Notes under the pieces: model-generated
What the model was told of the DNA's origin: nothing
What the model saw: the letters and a program-made list of their open reading frames with translations, nothing else
Database searches by the model: none
Program-made: the position numbers and the translations under genes
Shown: one piece after another, positions 1 through 6,860 of the stretch
Layout of the letters: the number at the start of each line of letters is the position of its first letter
Position numbering within the stretch: the first letter of the stretch is position 1
Origin: an uncultured Clostridia bacterium
GTDB lineage: Bacteria > Bacillota > Clostridia > TANB77 > CAG-508
Length of the DNA stretch: 40,612 bases
Assembly (NCBI GenBank): GCA_934130935.1
Contig: CAKOYQ010000014.1
Coordinates: 1 to 40,612 of the forward strand
Direction: 5' to 3'

Positions 1-1
1 A

Positions 2-82
2 GAATATGTTGACCCATTTGAAAAACAAGAGAAGGAAAAAGAGAGAAAAATAAAAAGAGGTATAGGACCACTTAAGTTGTAG
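2..82 (+). CDS. 3' end of a cut-off gene, possibly TnpB-like
   Basis: Only the last 26 codons lie in the window; the frame is open from base 2 to the TAG at 80-82. The tail is highly charged (E/K rich) and ends KRGIGPLKL. It shows no recognisable domain. The hairpin array that follows directly looks like the right end of an IS200/IS605-family element, so the tail could be the C-terminus of a TnpB-type RNA-guided nuclease, which normally lies just upstream of and overlapping its guide RNA. That assignment rests on context only. It could equally be an unrelated gene. Confidence 0.4.
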   Translation, partial: EYVDPFEKQEKEKERKIKRGIGPLKL

Positions 83-195
83 CCTGAGAAAGAAATGCGG
101 TTGGCAAACCGTTCAGAAGGGCTTAAGCCCAGAAGTACCAGTACAAAAGCCTTCTAGGCTAAGAGCAAACCACGTGTTTTACACGTGGTTATGAT
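83..195 (+). ncRNA. Hairpin array, candidate IS605/TnpB right end with omega-RNA scaffold
   Basis: Several short hairpins follow the stop codon in series. The first is CGGTT(98-102)/AACCG(107-111). Next come GGGC/GCCC around 119-130 and AGCC/GGCT around 149-160. Last is a perfect 9-bp stem, AACCACGTG(168-176)/CACGTGGTT(182-190), with a 5-base TTTTA loop, followed by ATGATTAC. IS200/IS605 elements end in a subterminal hairpin of this kind, and the 3' end of tnpB plus the right end encodes the omega-RNA, with the guide taken from the flanking DNA. The structure is seen; the assignment is inferred. There is no T-run, so the last hairpin is not a standard terminator. Confidence 0.4.
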
Positions 196-255
196 TACAA
201 TGAAAACATGTTACATAAAACAAAAAGAAAAATGCAAATAAATGTAAAAGTTAAA

Positions 256-337
256 TTATCAACAGTTGAATGTGAATAACTTGTAAACACAAAATGTCTA
301 TTTAAAGTTATTCACAGAGTTATCCACAATATCCACA
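256..337 (+). other. DnaA-box cluster, possible origin or DnaA-binding locus
   Basis: Five DnaA-box-like 9-mers lie within 82 bp: TTATCAACA at 256-264, TTATTCACA on the minus strand at 271-279, TTATTCACA at 308-316, TTATCCACA at 320-328 and ATATCCACA at 329-337. Three match the TTATNCACA consensus exactly and the last two are abutting. The following 140 bases are extremely AT-rich, as expected of an unwinding element. Neither dnaA nor dnaN is visible, so this may be oriC separated from dnaA, or a DnaA titration or regulatory site. The rest of the gap 196-504 shows only AT-rich sequence and the promoter of the next gene. Confidence 0.55.
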
Positions 338-440
338 GTTTTGTAAATAAAAAATAAAACAAAACAGTAAACTAAAAGGAATACATAATGTAAATAAAAA
401 TATTTAGGAACCGAATAACTATTCAAAAAACAAAAAAAGC

Positions 441-469
441 TTGCATAAAAATAAATAAAACTATATAAT
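441..469 (+). promoter_or_regulatory. Sigma-A-type promoter for the TetR gene
   Basis: TTGCAT (441-446), a 17-base spacer and TATAAT (464-469). A small dyad, GAATA-AC-TATTC (413-424), lies upstream of the -35 and could be an operator, but it is weak. Confidence 0.65.
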
Positions 470-504
470 TATGACTGAAAAATAAAAAGTAATAGGTGAA
501 GTAT

Positions 505-1074
505 ATGAATAAAACCAAAAGAAAAATATTTGAGACCTCAATGAAACTATTTGCAGAAAAAGGATATGATGCAACAAGTATAGAGGAAATAACAGCAACA
601 GTAGGTGTTGCCAAAGGAACACTATATTATCATTTCTCAAGCAAAGAGGAAATATTTAATTTCTTAATAGAAGAAGGAATAAAGCTATTACAAAATAGTG
701 TTGAAATAAAAACATTAAGACATGATAATTACATAGATAAAATAAAAGCAATAATATTAATACAGATAAAAATAGTGGCAAAATATGAAGATATAATAAC
801 AATAATACTAAGCCAATTTTGGGGAAATGAAGCAAGAAATAAAAAGTGTCAAGATCATGTATATGCTTATATAGGACAAATAGAACGTATCGTACAAGAG
901 GGCATAGAAAAAAGAGAAATAAAAAAAGGAGATACGAGAGCAGTTGCTTCTGAAATATATGGATTAATATGTTCAACTTTAGTATATAAAAAAAGAGAAG
1001 GGGAACATATGGATATAATGAAATTATATCATGAGTATGAGAATACAGTAGTAAATGGGTTAAGGATAAAATAA
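505..1074 (+). CDS. TetR/AcrR-family transcriptional regulator
   Basis: A 189-residue protein. The N-terminal ~50 residues are a classic TetR helix-turn-helix: KIFETSMKLFAEKGYDATS, then IEEIT, then VAKGTLYYHFSSKEEIF. The C-terminal ligand-binding half is divergent. ATG at 505 was chosen because AGGTGA (494-499) sits five bases upstream; an in-frame GTG at 496 lies inside that ribosome site. It stands 32 bases upstream of an acyl-CoA ligase gene and is probably cotranscribed with it. This suggests a FadR-like sensor of acyl-CoA or fatty acids, though ligand and operator cannot be read from the sequence. Confidence 0.9.
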   Translation: MNKTKRKIFETSMKLFAEKGYDATSIEEITATVGVAKGTLYYHFSSKEEIFNFLIEEGIKLLQNSVEIKTLRHDNYIDKIKAIILIQIKIVAKYEDIITIILSQFWGNEARNKKCQDHVYAYIGQIERIVQEGIEKREIKKGDTRAVASEIYGLICSTLVYKKREGEHMDIMKLYHEYENTVVNGLRIK

Positions 1075-1106
1075 GAAACTTAGAATGAAAGGATAGGAAG
1101 CTAAAA

Positions 1107-2819
1107 ATGGAAACAAAATCAAGAAAGATGAAATTTACTGATTTAAAAGATATGTTAAAACAAACAGAAGATGTATATGGAGATAGACCAGCATACATTT
1201 TTAAAACAGAAAAAAAAGGCGAATTTAAAACAATAACACATAAACAATTTAGAGAAGATATAAATGCATTAGGAACATCATTAATAAAAATGGGATTAAA
1301 AAATAAAAAGATAGCAGTAATTTCAGAAAATAGATATGAATGGGAGTTGGCATACTTATCAATTTCAGCAGGAACAGGAGTTGTTGTTCCATTAGATAAA
1401 GCTTTGCCAGATAATGAAATAGAAAATTTAATTTTGCGTTCACAAGTAGAAGCTATATTCTATTCTAAAAAATATGATGAAATAATGAACAAATTAAGAG
1501 AAAAGAAAAATACAAATTTAAAGTATTTTATATCAATGGAATTACAAGAAAATGATAATGGAATATATTCGCAAAAATTGCTTGTAGAAAAAGGAAAAAA
1601 ATTAATAAAAGAAGGAAATTCAAGTTACTTAGATGCAAAGATAGATGCTGAAAAAATGGGAGTAATGTTATTTACATCAGGAACAACAGCAATGTCAAAA
1701 GCAGTAATGTTGTCACATAAAAACATAGTAACAAATGTAATGGATATAATTCAAAGATTCGACTTAAATGAAGAAGATAGATTTCTATCATTTTTGCCAT
1801 TACACCATGTCTTTGAGTGCACAGTAGGATTTTTATATCCAATATCAATCGGAGGTTCTATATGTTTTTGCGAGGGAGTAAAACATATGGCAGAAAATAT
1901 AAAAGAATTTGATATAACTGCAATGATATCAGTTCCAGCTGTATTTGATATTATATATAGAAAAGTAATGAAAACAATAGAAAAAAAAGGAAAGTTAGAG
2001 GCAATAAAAAAAGGAAAGAAAATTTCAAATTTATTATTAAAAATAAAAATAGATGTTAGAAAAAAATTGTTTAAGGAAATACATGAAAGTTTAGGACCAA
2101 AATTAAAATTGGTAGTAACAGGTGGAGCAGCACTAGACCCTGAAACAGAAGCAGGATTTAATGACTTAGGATTTGATGTAGAGCAAGGATATGGTTTAAC
2201 TGAGACATCACCAGTAATAGCAGCAGAGACTCCAAAATGTAGAAGATTAGGTTCAATAGGAAAAAGTTTTCCGAGTGTTGAAGTAAAAATTGATAATCCA
2301 GATGAAAATGGAATAGGAGAATTAATGGCAAAAGGGCCATCTATAATGATTGGATATTATGAGAATGATGAAGCAACGAAAAAGGCATTAGATGCAGATG
2401 GTTGGTTCCATACAGGAGATTTAGCTAGAATTGATGAAGATGGATTTATATATATATCAGGAAGAAAGAAGAGTGTAATAGTTTTAAATAATGGTAAAAA
2501 TGTATTTCCAGAAGAAATAGAAACATTGTTAAACAAAGTTGAAGGAATAAAAGAATCATTTGTTTATGAGAAAAAAGAAGATGGAGATGTCAAAGTTTGC
2601 GTAAAAATTGTTTATGATAAAGAAATTATTAAAGAGCTGTATAATATAGAGGGAGAAGATGAAATAAGAGAATTCTTGTGGGGAAAAGTTAAAGATGTTA
2701 ATAGATTAATGCCAAAATATAAATATGTTAGAGAAATGATTATTACAGAAGAAGAATTAATTAAGACAACAACACTAAAAATTAAGAGACATGAAGAAAT
2801 AAAAAAAATATTTGAGTAA
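1107..2819 (+). CDS. Long-chain acyl-CoA synthetase (AMP-binding enzyme)
   Basis: 570 residues of the ANL adenylate-forming superfamily. It activates a fatty acid with ATP to acyl-AMP and then forms acyl-CoA. The phosphate-binding loop lies near residues 187-200 and reads LFTSGTTAMSKAVMLSH; the usual T-G-x-P-K-G part is changed to T-A-M-S-K-A, but the loop lysine is kept. Further motifs are GYGLTETSPV, then GWFHTGDLARIDEDGFIYI and GRKKSVIVLNNGKNVFPEEIE, the hinge and C-terminal-domain signature. Length is normal. There is no signal peptide, so it is probably cytoplasmic or peripheral to the membrane. AGGAAG lies seven bases before the ATG. The TetR neighbour is a likely regulator. Confidence 0.9.
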   Translation: METKSRKMKFTDLKDMLKQTEDVYGDRPAYIFKTEKKGEFKTITHKQFREDINALGTSLIKMGLKNKKIAVISENRYEWELAYLSISAGTGVVVPLDKALPDNEIENLILRSQVEAIFYSKKYDEIMNKLREKKNTNLKYFISMELQENDNGIYSQKLLVEKGKKLIKEGNSSYLDAKIDAEKMGVMLFTSGTTAMSKAVMLSHKNIVTNVMDIIQRFDLNEEDRFLSFLPLHHVFECTVGFLYPISIGGSICFCEGVKHMAENIKEFDITAMISVPAVFDIIYRKVMKTIEKKGKLEAIKKGKKISNLLLKIKIDVRKKLFKEIHESLGPKLKLVVTGGAALDPETEAGFNDLGFDVEQGYGLTETSPVIAAETPKCRRLGSIGKSFPSVEVKIDNPDENGIGELMAKGPSIMIGYYENDEATKKALDADGWFHTGDLARIDEDGFIYISGRKKSVIVLNNGKNVFPEEIETLLNKVEGIKESFVYEKKEDGDVKVCVKIVYDKEIIKELYNIEGEDEIREFLWGKVKDVNRLMPKYKYVREMIITEEELIKTTTLKIKRHEEIKKIFE

Positions 2820-2837
2820 ATGATAGTTTTAAATAAT

Positions 2838-2873
2838 ATTACAAAAATATTACAAATGTAATGAAAATGTAAT
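2838..2873. promoter_or_regulatory. Nested double dyad ATTACA/TGTAAT
   Basis: ATTACA at 2838-2843 and 2849-2854 is mirrored by TGTAAT at 2857-2862 and 2868-2873, giving two concentric inverted repeats just upstream of the promoter at 2895. Plus-strand T-runs are absent, so it is not a normal terminator for the upstream gene. It may be an operator for a dimeric regulator, possibly the TetR protein at 505, or a hairpin acting on the minus strand. Confidence 0.4.
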
Positions 2874-2894
2874 AAAAAAAAGAAGAAAAAAGCC

Positions 2895-2923
2895 TTGAGG
2901 TTTTATAGAAGCTGATGTATAAT
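2895..2923 (+). promoter_or_regulatory. Sigma-A-type promoter for the coiled-coil protein
   Basis: TTGAGG (2895-2900), a 17-base spacer and TATAAT (2918-2923), 46 bases before the ATG at 2970. Confidence 0.6.
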
Positions 2924-2969
2924 AAAATAGAATTTAATTATTGACTACATAGGAAAAGGAGGAATTTGC

Positions 2970-3902
2970 ATGTCTAGAAAATCGGGCATAGTAAATGTGA
3001 GAATGGTTATCACAGAAGAGAAGATACTATCAAACATAGATAAAGTTCAAAAAATGATAAATCCAAATAGTAAAAAGCAGATAGTTCAATTAGAAGATGA
3101 CACATATTTTAAAGACTTGATTGAATCTATAAAAGCTTATTTAATAGAATACCCAAAGAAAAAGAATTTTCCAGTAAGTGTATATAAAGCAGCATATGGA
3201 TTAGTTGAATATGCTACAATACAATTCGAAGAAAACACGAAAAAAGTTGAAGAGTTGATTAGACAAAGAGAAGAAAATATTGCTTTAGCAGGAGAATTAA
3301 GAGAACTAATAGATAAGGTTGAGAAAAGAGAAAGCGGTTGGAAAGACCAAATAAAAGAATCAAAAGAAAAATTCTCAGAAGATGTAATTGATACACTAAT
3401 ATTAGTAGGAAAAGACAAAAGCAGAAATACTCAAAACTATCAAGATGCTTTAAAACTATTAAATGCAAGGGTAAATAATTTAGAGACAAATTTACATATT
3501 GAAATAGATTTAGAAAGAACAGAAGATAGATCAAAGGCTTTAAGTTATATTGGAATAGAAGTTGCAGAAGCATTAAAAGAAATTCCAAAACCAGCAGAGG
3601 CAATAATAGAAGAAACATCAGAAAATGTTCAAGAAGTTGAAGAAAATAATATACAAAATGCTAAAATTGAAAAAGAGGACAAAGTACCAGAAAAGACTGT
3701 TTCTCAAGTTGTTGCATTTGAAGACGATATAGAAGATGAAGAATTACAAGAATATCAAGAATCCATTACATTTGAGAAAAAGCCATCATTATGGCAGAGA
3801 ATTAAAAACAGCAAATTAGGAAGAGCAGTTTCTTATGTACTTAAAATTAGAATTAGAATTGAGTTGCCAGATGCTTTACCAGAAGGCAGAGGAGAAGAAT
3901 AA
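2970..3902 (+). CDS. Coiled-coil protein of unknown function
   Basis: 310 residues starting at an ATG preceded by AAGGAGG. I do not recognise the family. Residues ~75-190 are rich in E, K and L with heptad-like spacing and are probably coiled coil. Residues ~200-265 are very acidic and low-complexity, so probably a disordered linker. The C-terminal ~45 residues turn basic and hydrophobic (LWQRIKNSKLGRAVSYVLKIRIRIELP) and may bind a membrane or nucleic acid. There is no signal peptide. It is a single-gene transcript: it has its own promoter and is closed by a strong terminator nine bases after the stop. A scaffold or cell-division role is possible but not shown. Confidence 0.75.
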   Translation: MSRKSGIVNVRMVITEEKILSNIDKVQKMINPNSKKQIVQLEDDTYFKDLIESIKAYLIEYPKKKNFPVSVYKAAYGLVEYATIQFEENTKKVEELIRQREENIALAGELRELIDKVEKRESGWKDQIKESKEKFSEDVIDTLILVGKDKSRNTQNYQDALKLLNARVNNLETNLHIEIDLERTEDRSKALSYIGIEVAEALKEIPKPAEAIIEETSENVQEVEENNIQNAKIEKEDKVPEKTVSQVVAFEDDIEDEELQEYQESITFEKKPSLWQRIKNSKLGRAVSYVLKIRIRIELPDALPEGRGEE

Positions 3903-3910
3903 AATGCAAA

Positions 3911-3941
3911 AATAGTACCCCAGAAAACAGGGTACTATTTT
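3911..3941 (+). terminator. Rho-independent terminator
   Basis: Perfect 11-bp stem AAATAGTACCC (3911-3921)/GGGTACTATTT (3931-3941) with a 9-base loop, eight bases after the preceding stop codon. Confidence 0.85.
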
Positions 3942-3984
3942 AGGCGTATTAAAAAGAAAACTTTAAGAAATTATTGAAAAAAAC

Positions 3985-4013
3985 TTGACAAATTAATAAA
4001 ATCATATTAAAAT
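3985..4013 (+). promoter_or_regulatory. Promoter of the tRNA-His/tRNA-Gln unit
   Basis: Consensus TTGACA (3985-3990), 17-base spacer, TAAAAT (4008-4013), about 33 bases before tRNA-His. Confidence 0.75.
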
Positions 4014-4045
4014 ATTAAATGTGCTCACAAATGAGCCATAATGAT

Positions 4046-4123
4046 GGTGGATGTAGCGTAGTTGGTTAACGCGCCAGTTTGTGGCACTGGAGACCGTGGG
4101 TTCAAGTCCCATCTTCCACCCCA
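4046..4123 (+). tRNA. tRNA-His (GTG)
   Basis: Full cloverleaf with encoded CCA. The anticodon stem is CCAGT/ACTGG and the loop TTGTGGC gives anticodon GTG. The extra 5' G at 4046 is the G-1 identity base of tRNA-His and faces C73. The T arm is GTGGG/CCCAT around TTCAAGT. The acceptor stem has one T-T mismatch at position 6-67. It is cotranscribed with tRNA-Gln 11 bases downstream. Confidence 0.95.
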
Positions 4124-4134
4124 TAATTTAATAT

Positions 4135-4209
4135 TGGGCTGTAGCCAAGCGGTAAGGCAGTAGACTTTGACTCTACCATGCGCTAGTTCGAATCTAGCCA
4201 GCCCAACCA
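4135..4209 (+). tRNA. tRNA-Gln (TTG)
   Basis: Cloverleaf with encoded CCA: acceptor TGGGCTG/CAGCCCA, anticodon stem GTAGA/TCTAC, loop CTTTGAC, anticodon TTG. In organisms without GlnRS, Gln-tRNA(Gln) is made by GatCAB, which is encoded at 32044-35344. The accessory cassette 4454-7733 begins about 245 bases downstream. Confidence 0.95.
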
Positions 4210-4246
4210 ATAACGAATCTATTCGAACTAATAGAATAGACAAAAC

Positions 4247-4277
4247 AAAAATCAATCAGTAAAATGGTTGATTTTTT
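4247..4277 (+). terminator. Terminator of the tRNA unit
   Basis: 12-bp stem AAAAATCAATCA (4247-4258)/TGGTTGATTTTT (4265-4276), with one T-G pair and loop GTAAAA, ending in a T-run. Confidence 0.85.
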
Positions 4278-4333
4278 TGATATTTGCTATTTACAATAAG
4301 CTTTATATAATTTATAATAAAAATATAAAAATC

Positions 4334-4411
4334 GGATACTACAATTTTAAAAATCATAGTATCCAATCATAGTTGATTCTTGGTTTACAGAGTATATCCT
4401 ATATACTCTGT
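4334..4411. promoter_or_regulatory. Two inverted repeats upstream of the metallopeptidase cassette
   Basis: GGATACTA (4334-4341) is mirrored by TAGTATCC (4357-4364). A perfect 11-bp dyad, ACAGAGTATAT (4387-4397)/ATATACTCTGT (4401-4411), has a 3-base centre. Neither is followed by a T-run, so they are more likely operators or leader hairpins than terminators. They lie 43-120 bases before the ATG at 4454. No convincing -35/-10 pair is visible in the gap. Confidence 0.5.
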
Positions 4412-4453
4412 ATTGAGACCGAATTATAAAAATAAATAGGAAGAAGGAATACC

Positions 4454-6376
4454 ATGGATACAAAAGGAATGATTGAAAGGAAAGGTTTTGACCCAAAAGC
4501 AATAGAGTTTTTAAATAACTTTTTATATGAATTTAATGACTTGTTTGGTAGCTATTTATCACAAGAAGAAGTTCTTGAGAGAATAAACGATTATTTAGAT
4601 GAAATTGAGTTTGTAGAAGAAATACCATATAGTGAAGAAAATGGAGTAATTGGCTTGTATAATTTAGAAGAAAAAAAAGTTTATATAAGAAAAAGTGATA
4701 TTGAAAGTGAAAAAAGTACTTTTTTTCATGAAATGGTACATGTATTACATGAAAAATTAGTCACTGCTGAATTACAAGAAAATTTTGAAATACAGGATGA
4801 ATCTCACCAAATGTATTTAACTGGTATAGGTGTTGATGAAGGTTTCACAGAATATCTTACATCAAAAAGAAATGAAAAATTTTCTAAAGAAAAAATTTTT
4901 AATTCTTATCCAATATTAACGCAACAATTTAGATTTTTAGCAAATATTGTTGGAGAGGAAGATTTGATAAGCGGTATTTTTAATGGTCACGAACAGGTTT
5001 CCGGTTTATTGCAGAAAAAGTTGAATTGGGAAGAAAATGATTGTAGTGATTATTGCAAAGCAATGAGTGTAATTGCCAAATATGAAAAAGAGGTATTAAG
5101 AGAAAAAATAGAAGCAAGCAGGAAAAAAAGTGCAGCAGATAGAGCATTTGATATAATATTTGGAGATCAAAATCAAAAAAAATCGAGATTTCCTAGAGAA
5201 GTTGATTCAGCTATAGATGAAATTGTTAAAAAATATCTAATGCAAACTGTAAATAGTGTAGAGGACTTTTATTCATTAATGGAAAATATGAAAATGTATG
5301 CAAAGAGCTTAGGAAAAGATGTTGGAGCAGAAATGATGCTGACTCTTTATCAACAATACAAAAAACATCCTGAATTCAATCTGGAAGAAAGCAATCCAGA
5401 GTTGTGTGAACCATTTAAAATATATGATAAACTACAGGAATTTTACGACCTTTGTTTTGAAGAAAAACTACAATTTGTTGCAGAAGATAGAGAACTCCAA
5501 ACATTAATATTCAATGCTAATAATTCGTATGATTTCAAAAAAATGATAATTCAACATATGTGTGTGGATGATAAATTTGGTAATTTAGGACTTGATAGAT
5601 TTGTAAGAGACGACCATCAATTATCAGATTATAATGCGTTATATGGTATGTTGACAAGTGGATTGTTGAAAGAAAAAATTCAAAGTGGAGAGGTAAAACC
5701 AGAAGCATTGGCATTAGAGTGGATTCAATGTGATGACTACAATGGAGAGTTTAGCCTGTTTAATATATTTAATGCAAACGGAACAAAAGAGGAATATCTA
5801 GGTACATATGCACTTGGAGAATTGGATTGTAATGAAGTATCACAATATGAAATAGCTAAGATGACTGTAGAAGAAAAAAGAAAAATGGTGTCAAGAATCT
5901 GTCAAGATGTGTATGATAGTAAGATGACAGACGAAAGTGTAGAAAAGTATCTTTTTTTGTGTGATTCAAAATCCAAAGAAGTGTGTTACGCATGTTCAGA
6001 AGAAAATCAGTGGATGATTTTTGAATGGGATGATTCTGTGATGGAAATTTACGATAAGCCAGAGTATATCTCTAGTATTGCAGAAGAAAATATAAAACGA
6101 ACAAAAAGATGGCTTGATATGGGACAGGATGATATATTATGTTTACTCGGTTTACAACATGCAGGAGTAATAGAGCAATCTGTAGTAAAGGAATATATAG
6201 GAAAAAAAATAGAAAAACAGTATTTAACTCCAGATGATATAGAGGTTGAGATTAATAGACAAAATGTAACAATAGGAGAAATTAAGAAAAAAGTTCAAGA
6301 AGTTGCTGAAAGAGTAGATAAGAAAAAACAGGGAGACACCTTGTTAATTAATGGAGGTGAGGATATTGAAAAATAG
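4454..6376 (+). CDS. Unrecognised 640-residue protein with a gluzincin-type HExxH metallopeptidase motif
   Basis: Residues 92-96 read HEMVH inside STFFHEMVHVLHE, and about 32 residues later comes VDEGFTEYLTSK. This matches the HExxH...(N/D)EGxxE layout of gluzincins, with E129 a probable third zinc ligand. The N-terminal ~200 residues form the apparent peptidase domain. The remaining ~440 residues are acidic, probably helical and unrecognised. No signal peptide or membrane segment is visible, so the protein is probably cytoplasmic or exported by a non-Sec route. AGAAGG precedes the ATG. It is the first of three genes in the same orientation beside tRNA-Gln. The substrate is unknown; a toxin, a regulator-cleaving protease and phage defence are all possible. 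Confidence 0.75.
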   Translation: MDTKGMIERKGFDPKAIEFLNNFLYEFNDLFGSYLSQEEVLERINDYLDEIEFVEEIPYSEENGVIGLYNLEEKKVYIRKSDIESEKSTFFHEMVHVLHEKLVTAELQENFEIQDESHQMYLTGIGVDEGFTEYLTSKRNEKFSKEKIFNSYPILTQQFRFLANIVGEEDLISGIFNGHEQVSGLLQKKLNWEENDCSDYCKAMSVIAKYEKEVLREKIEASRKKSAADRAFDIIFGDQNQKKSRFPREVDSAIDEIVKKYLMQTVNSVEDFYSLMENMKMYAKSLGKDVGAEMMLTLYQQYKKHPEFNLEESNPELCEPFKIYDKLQEFYDLCFEEKLQFVAEDRELQTLIFNANNSYDFKKMIIQHMCVDDKFGNLGLDRFVRDDHQLSDYNALYGMLTSGLLKEKIQSGEVKPEALALEWIQCDDYNGEFSLFNIFNANGTKEEYLGTYALGELDCNEVSQYEIAKMTVEEKRKMVSRICQDVYDSKMTDESVEKYLFLCDSKSKEVCYACSEENQWMIFEWDDSVMEIYDKPEYISSIAEENIKRTKRWLDMGQDDILCLLGLQHAGVIEQSVVKEYIGKKIEKQYLTPDDIEVEINRQNVTIGEIKKKVQEVAERVDKKKQGDTLLINGGEDIEK

Positions 6377-6803
6377 TTATTCGTATTCTGAGGTTTTAGA
6401 TATTATAGACAATATGGAAGTAAAATATAAAGAGATGTTACCTAGAAAATTAATGGACTTTTTAAATGAGAATAAAAATTTAGAATATAAAAAACATGTT
6501 AATCCTCAAATACCTCTTAGTGAGCAGAACATTTCAAAAGATGCTATTACAATACTTGCAATGATTAATTTAAAATATTGGGTTAAAGATGAAAAACATA
6601 AAGCTGATTTGATTGAAAAATATAAGGCTAATAACAAAGAAATAAGTAGTGAGGAATTGAAGAAAATTCTTGAGTCAAGTGATAATAACGATACAATTAT
6701 GAACAAATCACAAAGTGCTGATGTAAATACAAGCTTGGTTGTAAAAAGATGTGGTTTTATCGAGCGAATAAAGAATTGTTTTTTGAAATTTAGAAAAAAT
6801 TAA
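6366..6803 (+). CDS. Small hypothetical protein, second gene of the cassette
   Basis: About 145 residues, overlapping the previous gene by 11 bases, so probably translationally coupled. The TTG at 6366 was chosen because GGAGGTG (6353-6359) sits at the right distance; the in-frame ATG at 6351 has no ribosome site upstream and itself overlaps that GGAGGTG. Alternative starts are GTG 6357 and ATG 6351. The product is polar and lysine-rich, with an internal predicted-helical stretch (residues ~75-100) and a basic tail (RCGFIERIKNCFLKFRKN) that could be amphipathic. There is no known domain. It may be a partner or regulator of the metallopeptidase. Confidence 0.6.
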   Translation: MKNSYSYSEVLDIIDNMEVKYKEMLPRKLMDFLNENKNLEYKKHVNPQIPLSEQNISKDAITILAMINLKYWVKDEKHKADLIEKYKANNKEISSEELKKILESSDNNDTIMNKSQSADVNTSLVVKRCGFIERIKNCFLKFRKN

Positions 6804-6860
6804 AAATTGGAAATCAACTTAAAAATAAAGTAGTTATAAAGAAAGGGGAACATATAGCAA

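Noticed and set aside
408..415. GGAACCGA upstream of the TetR gene, matching the repeat core
   Set aside because: Eight bases only, without the GGGCAAAAA or GTCCC ends; chance is sufficient.
656..1198. Long minus-strand hydrophobic frames opposite many genes
   Set aside because: They are shadows of AT-rich plus-strand coding sequence (poly-L/F/I), without ribosome sites or domains.
4025..4255. A minus-strand frame across the two tRNA genes
   Set aside because: It is antisense to tRNA-His and tRNA-Gln; such frames are frequent annotation artefacts.
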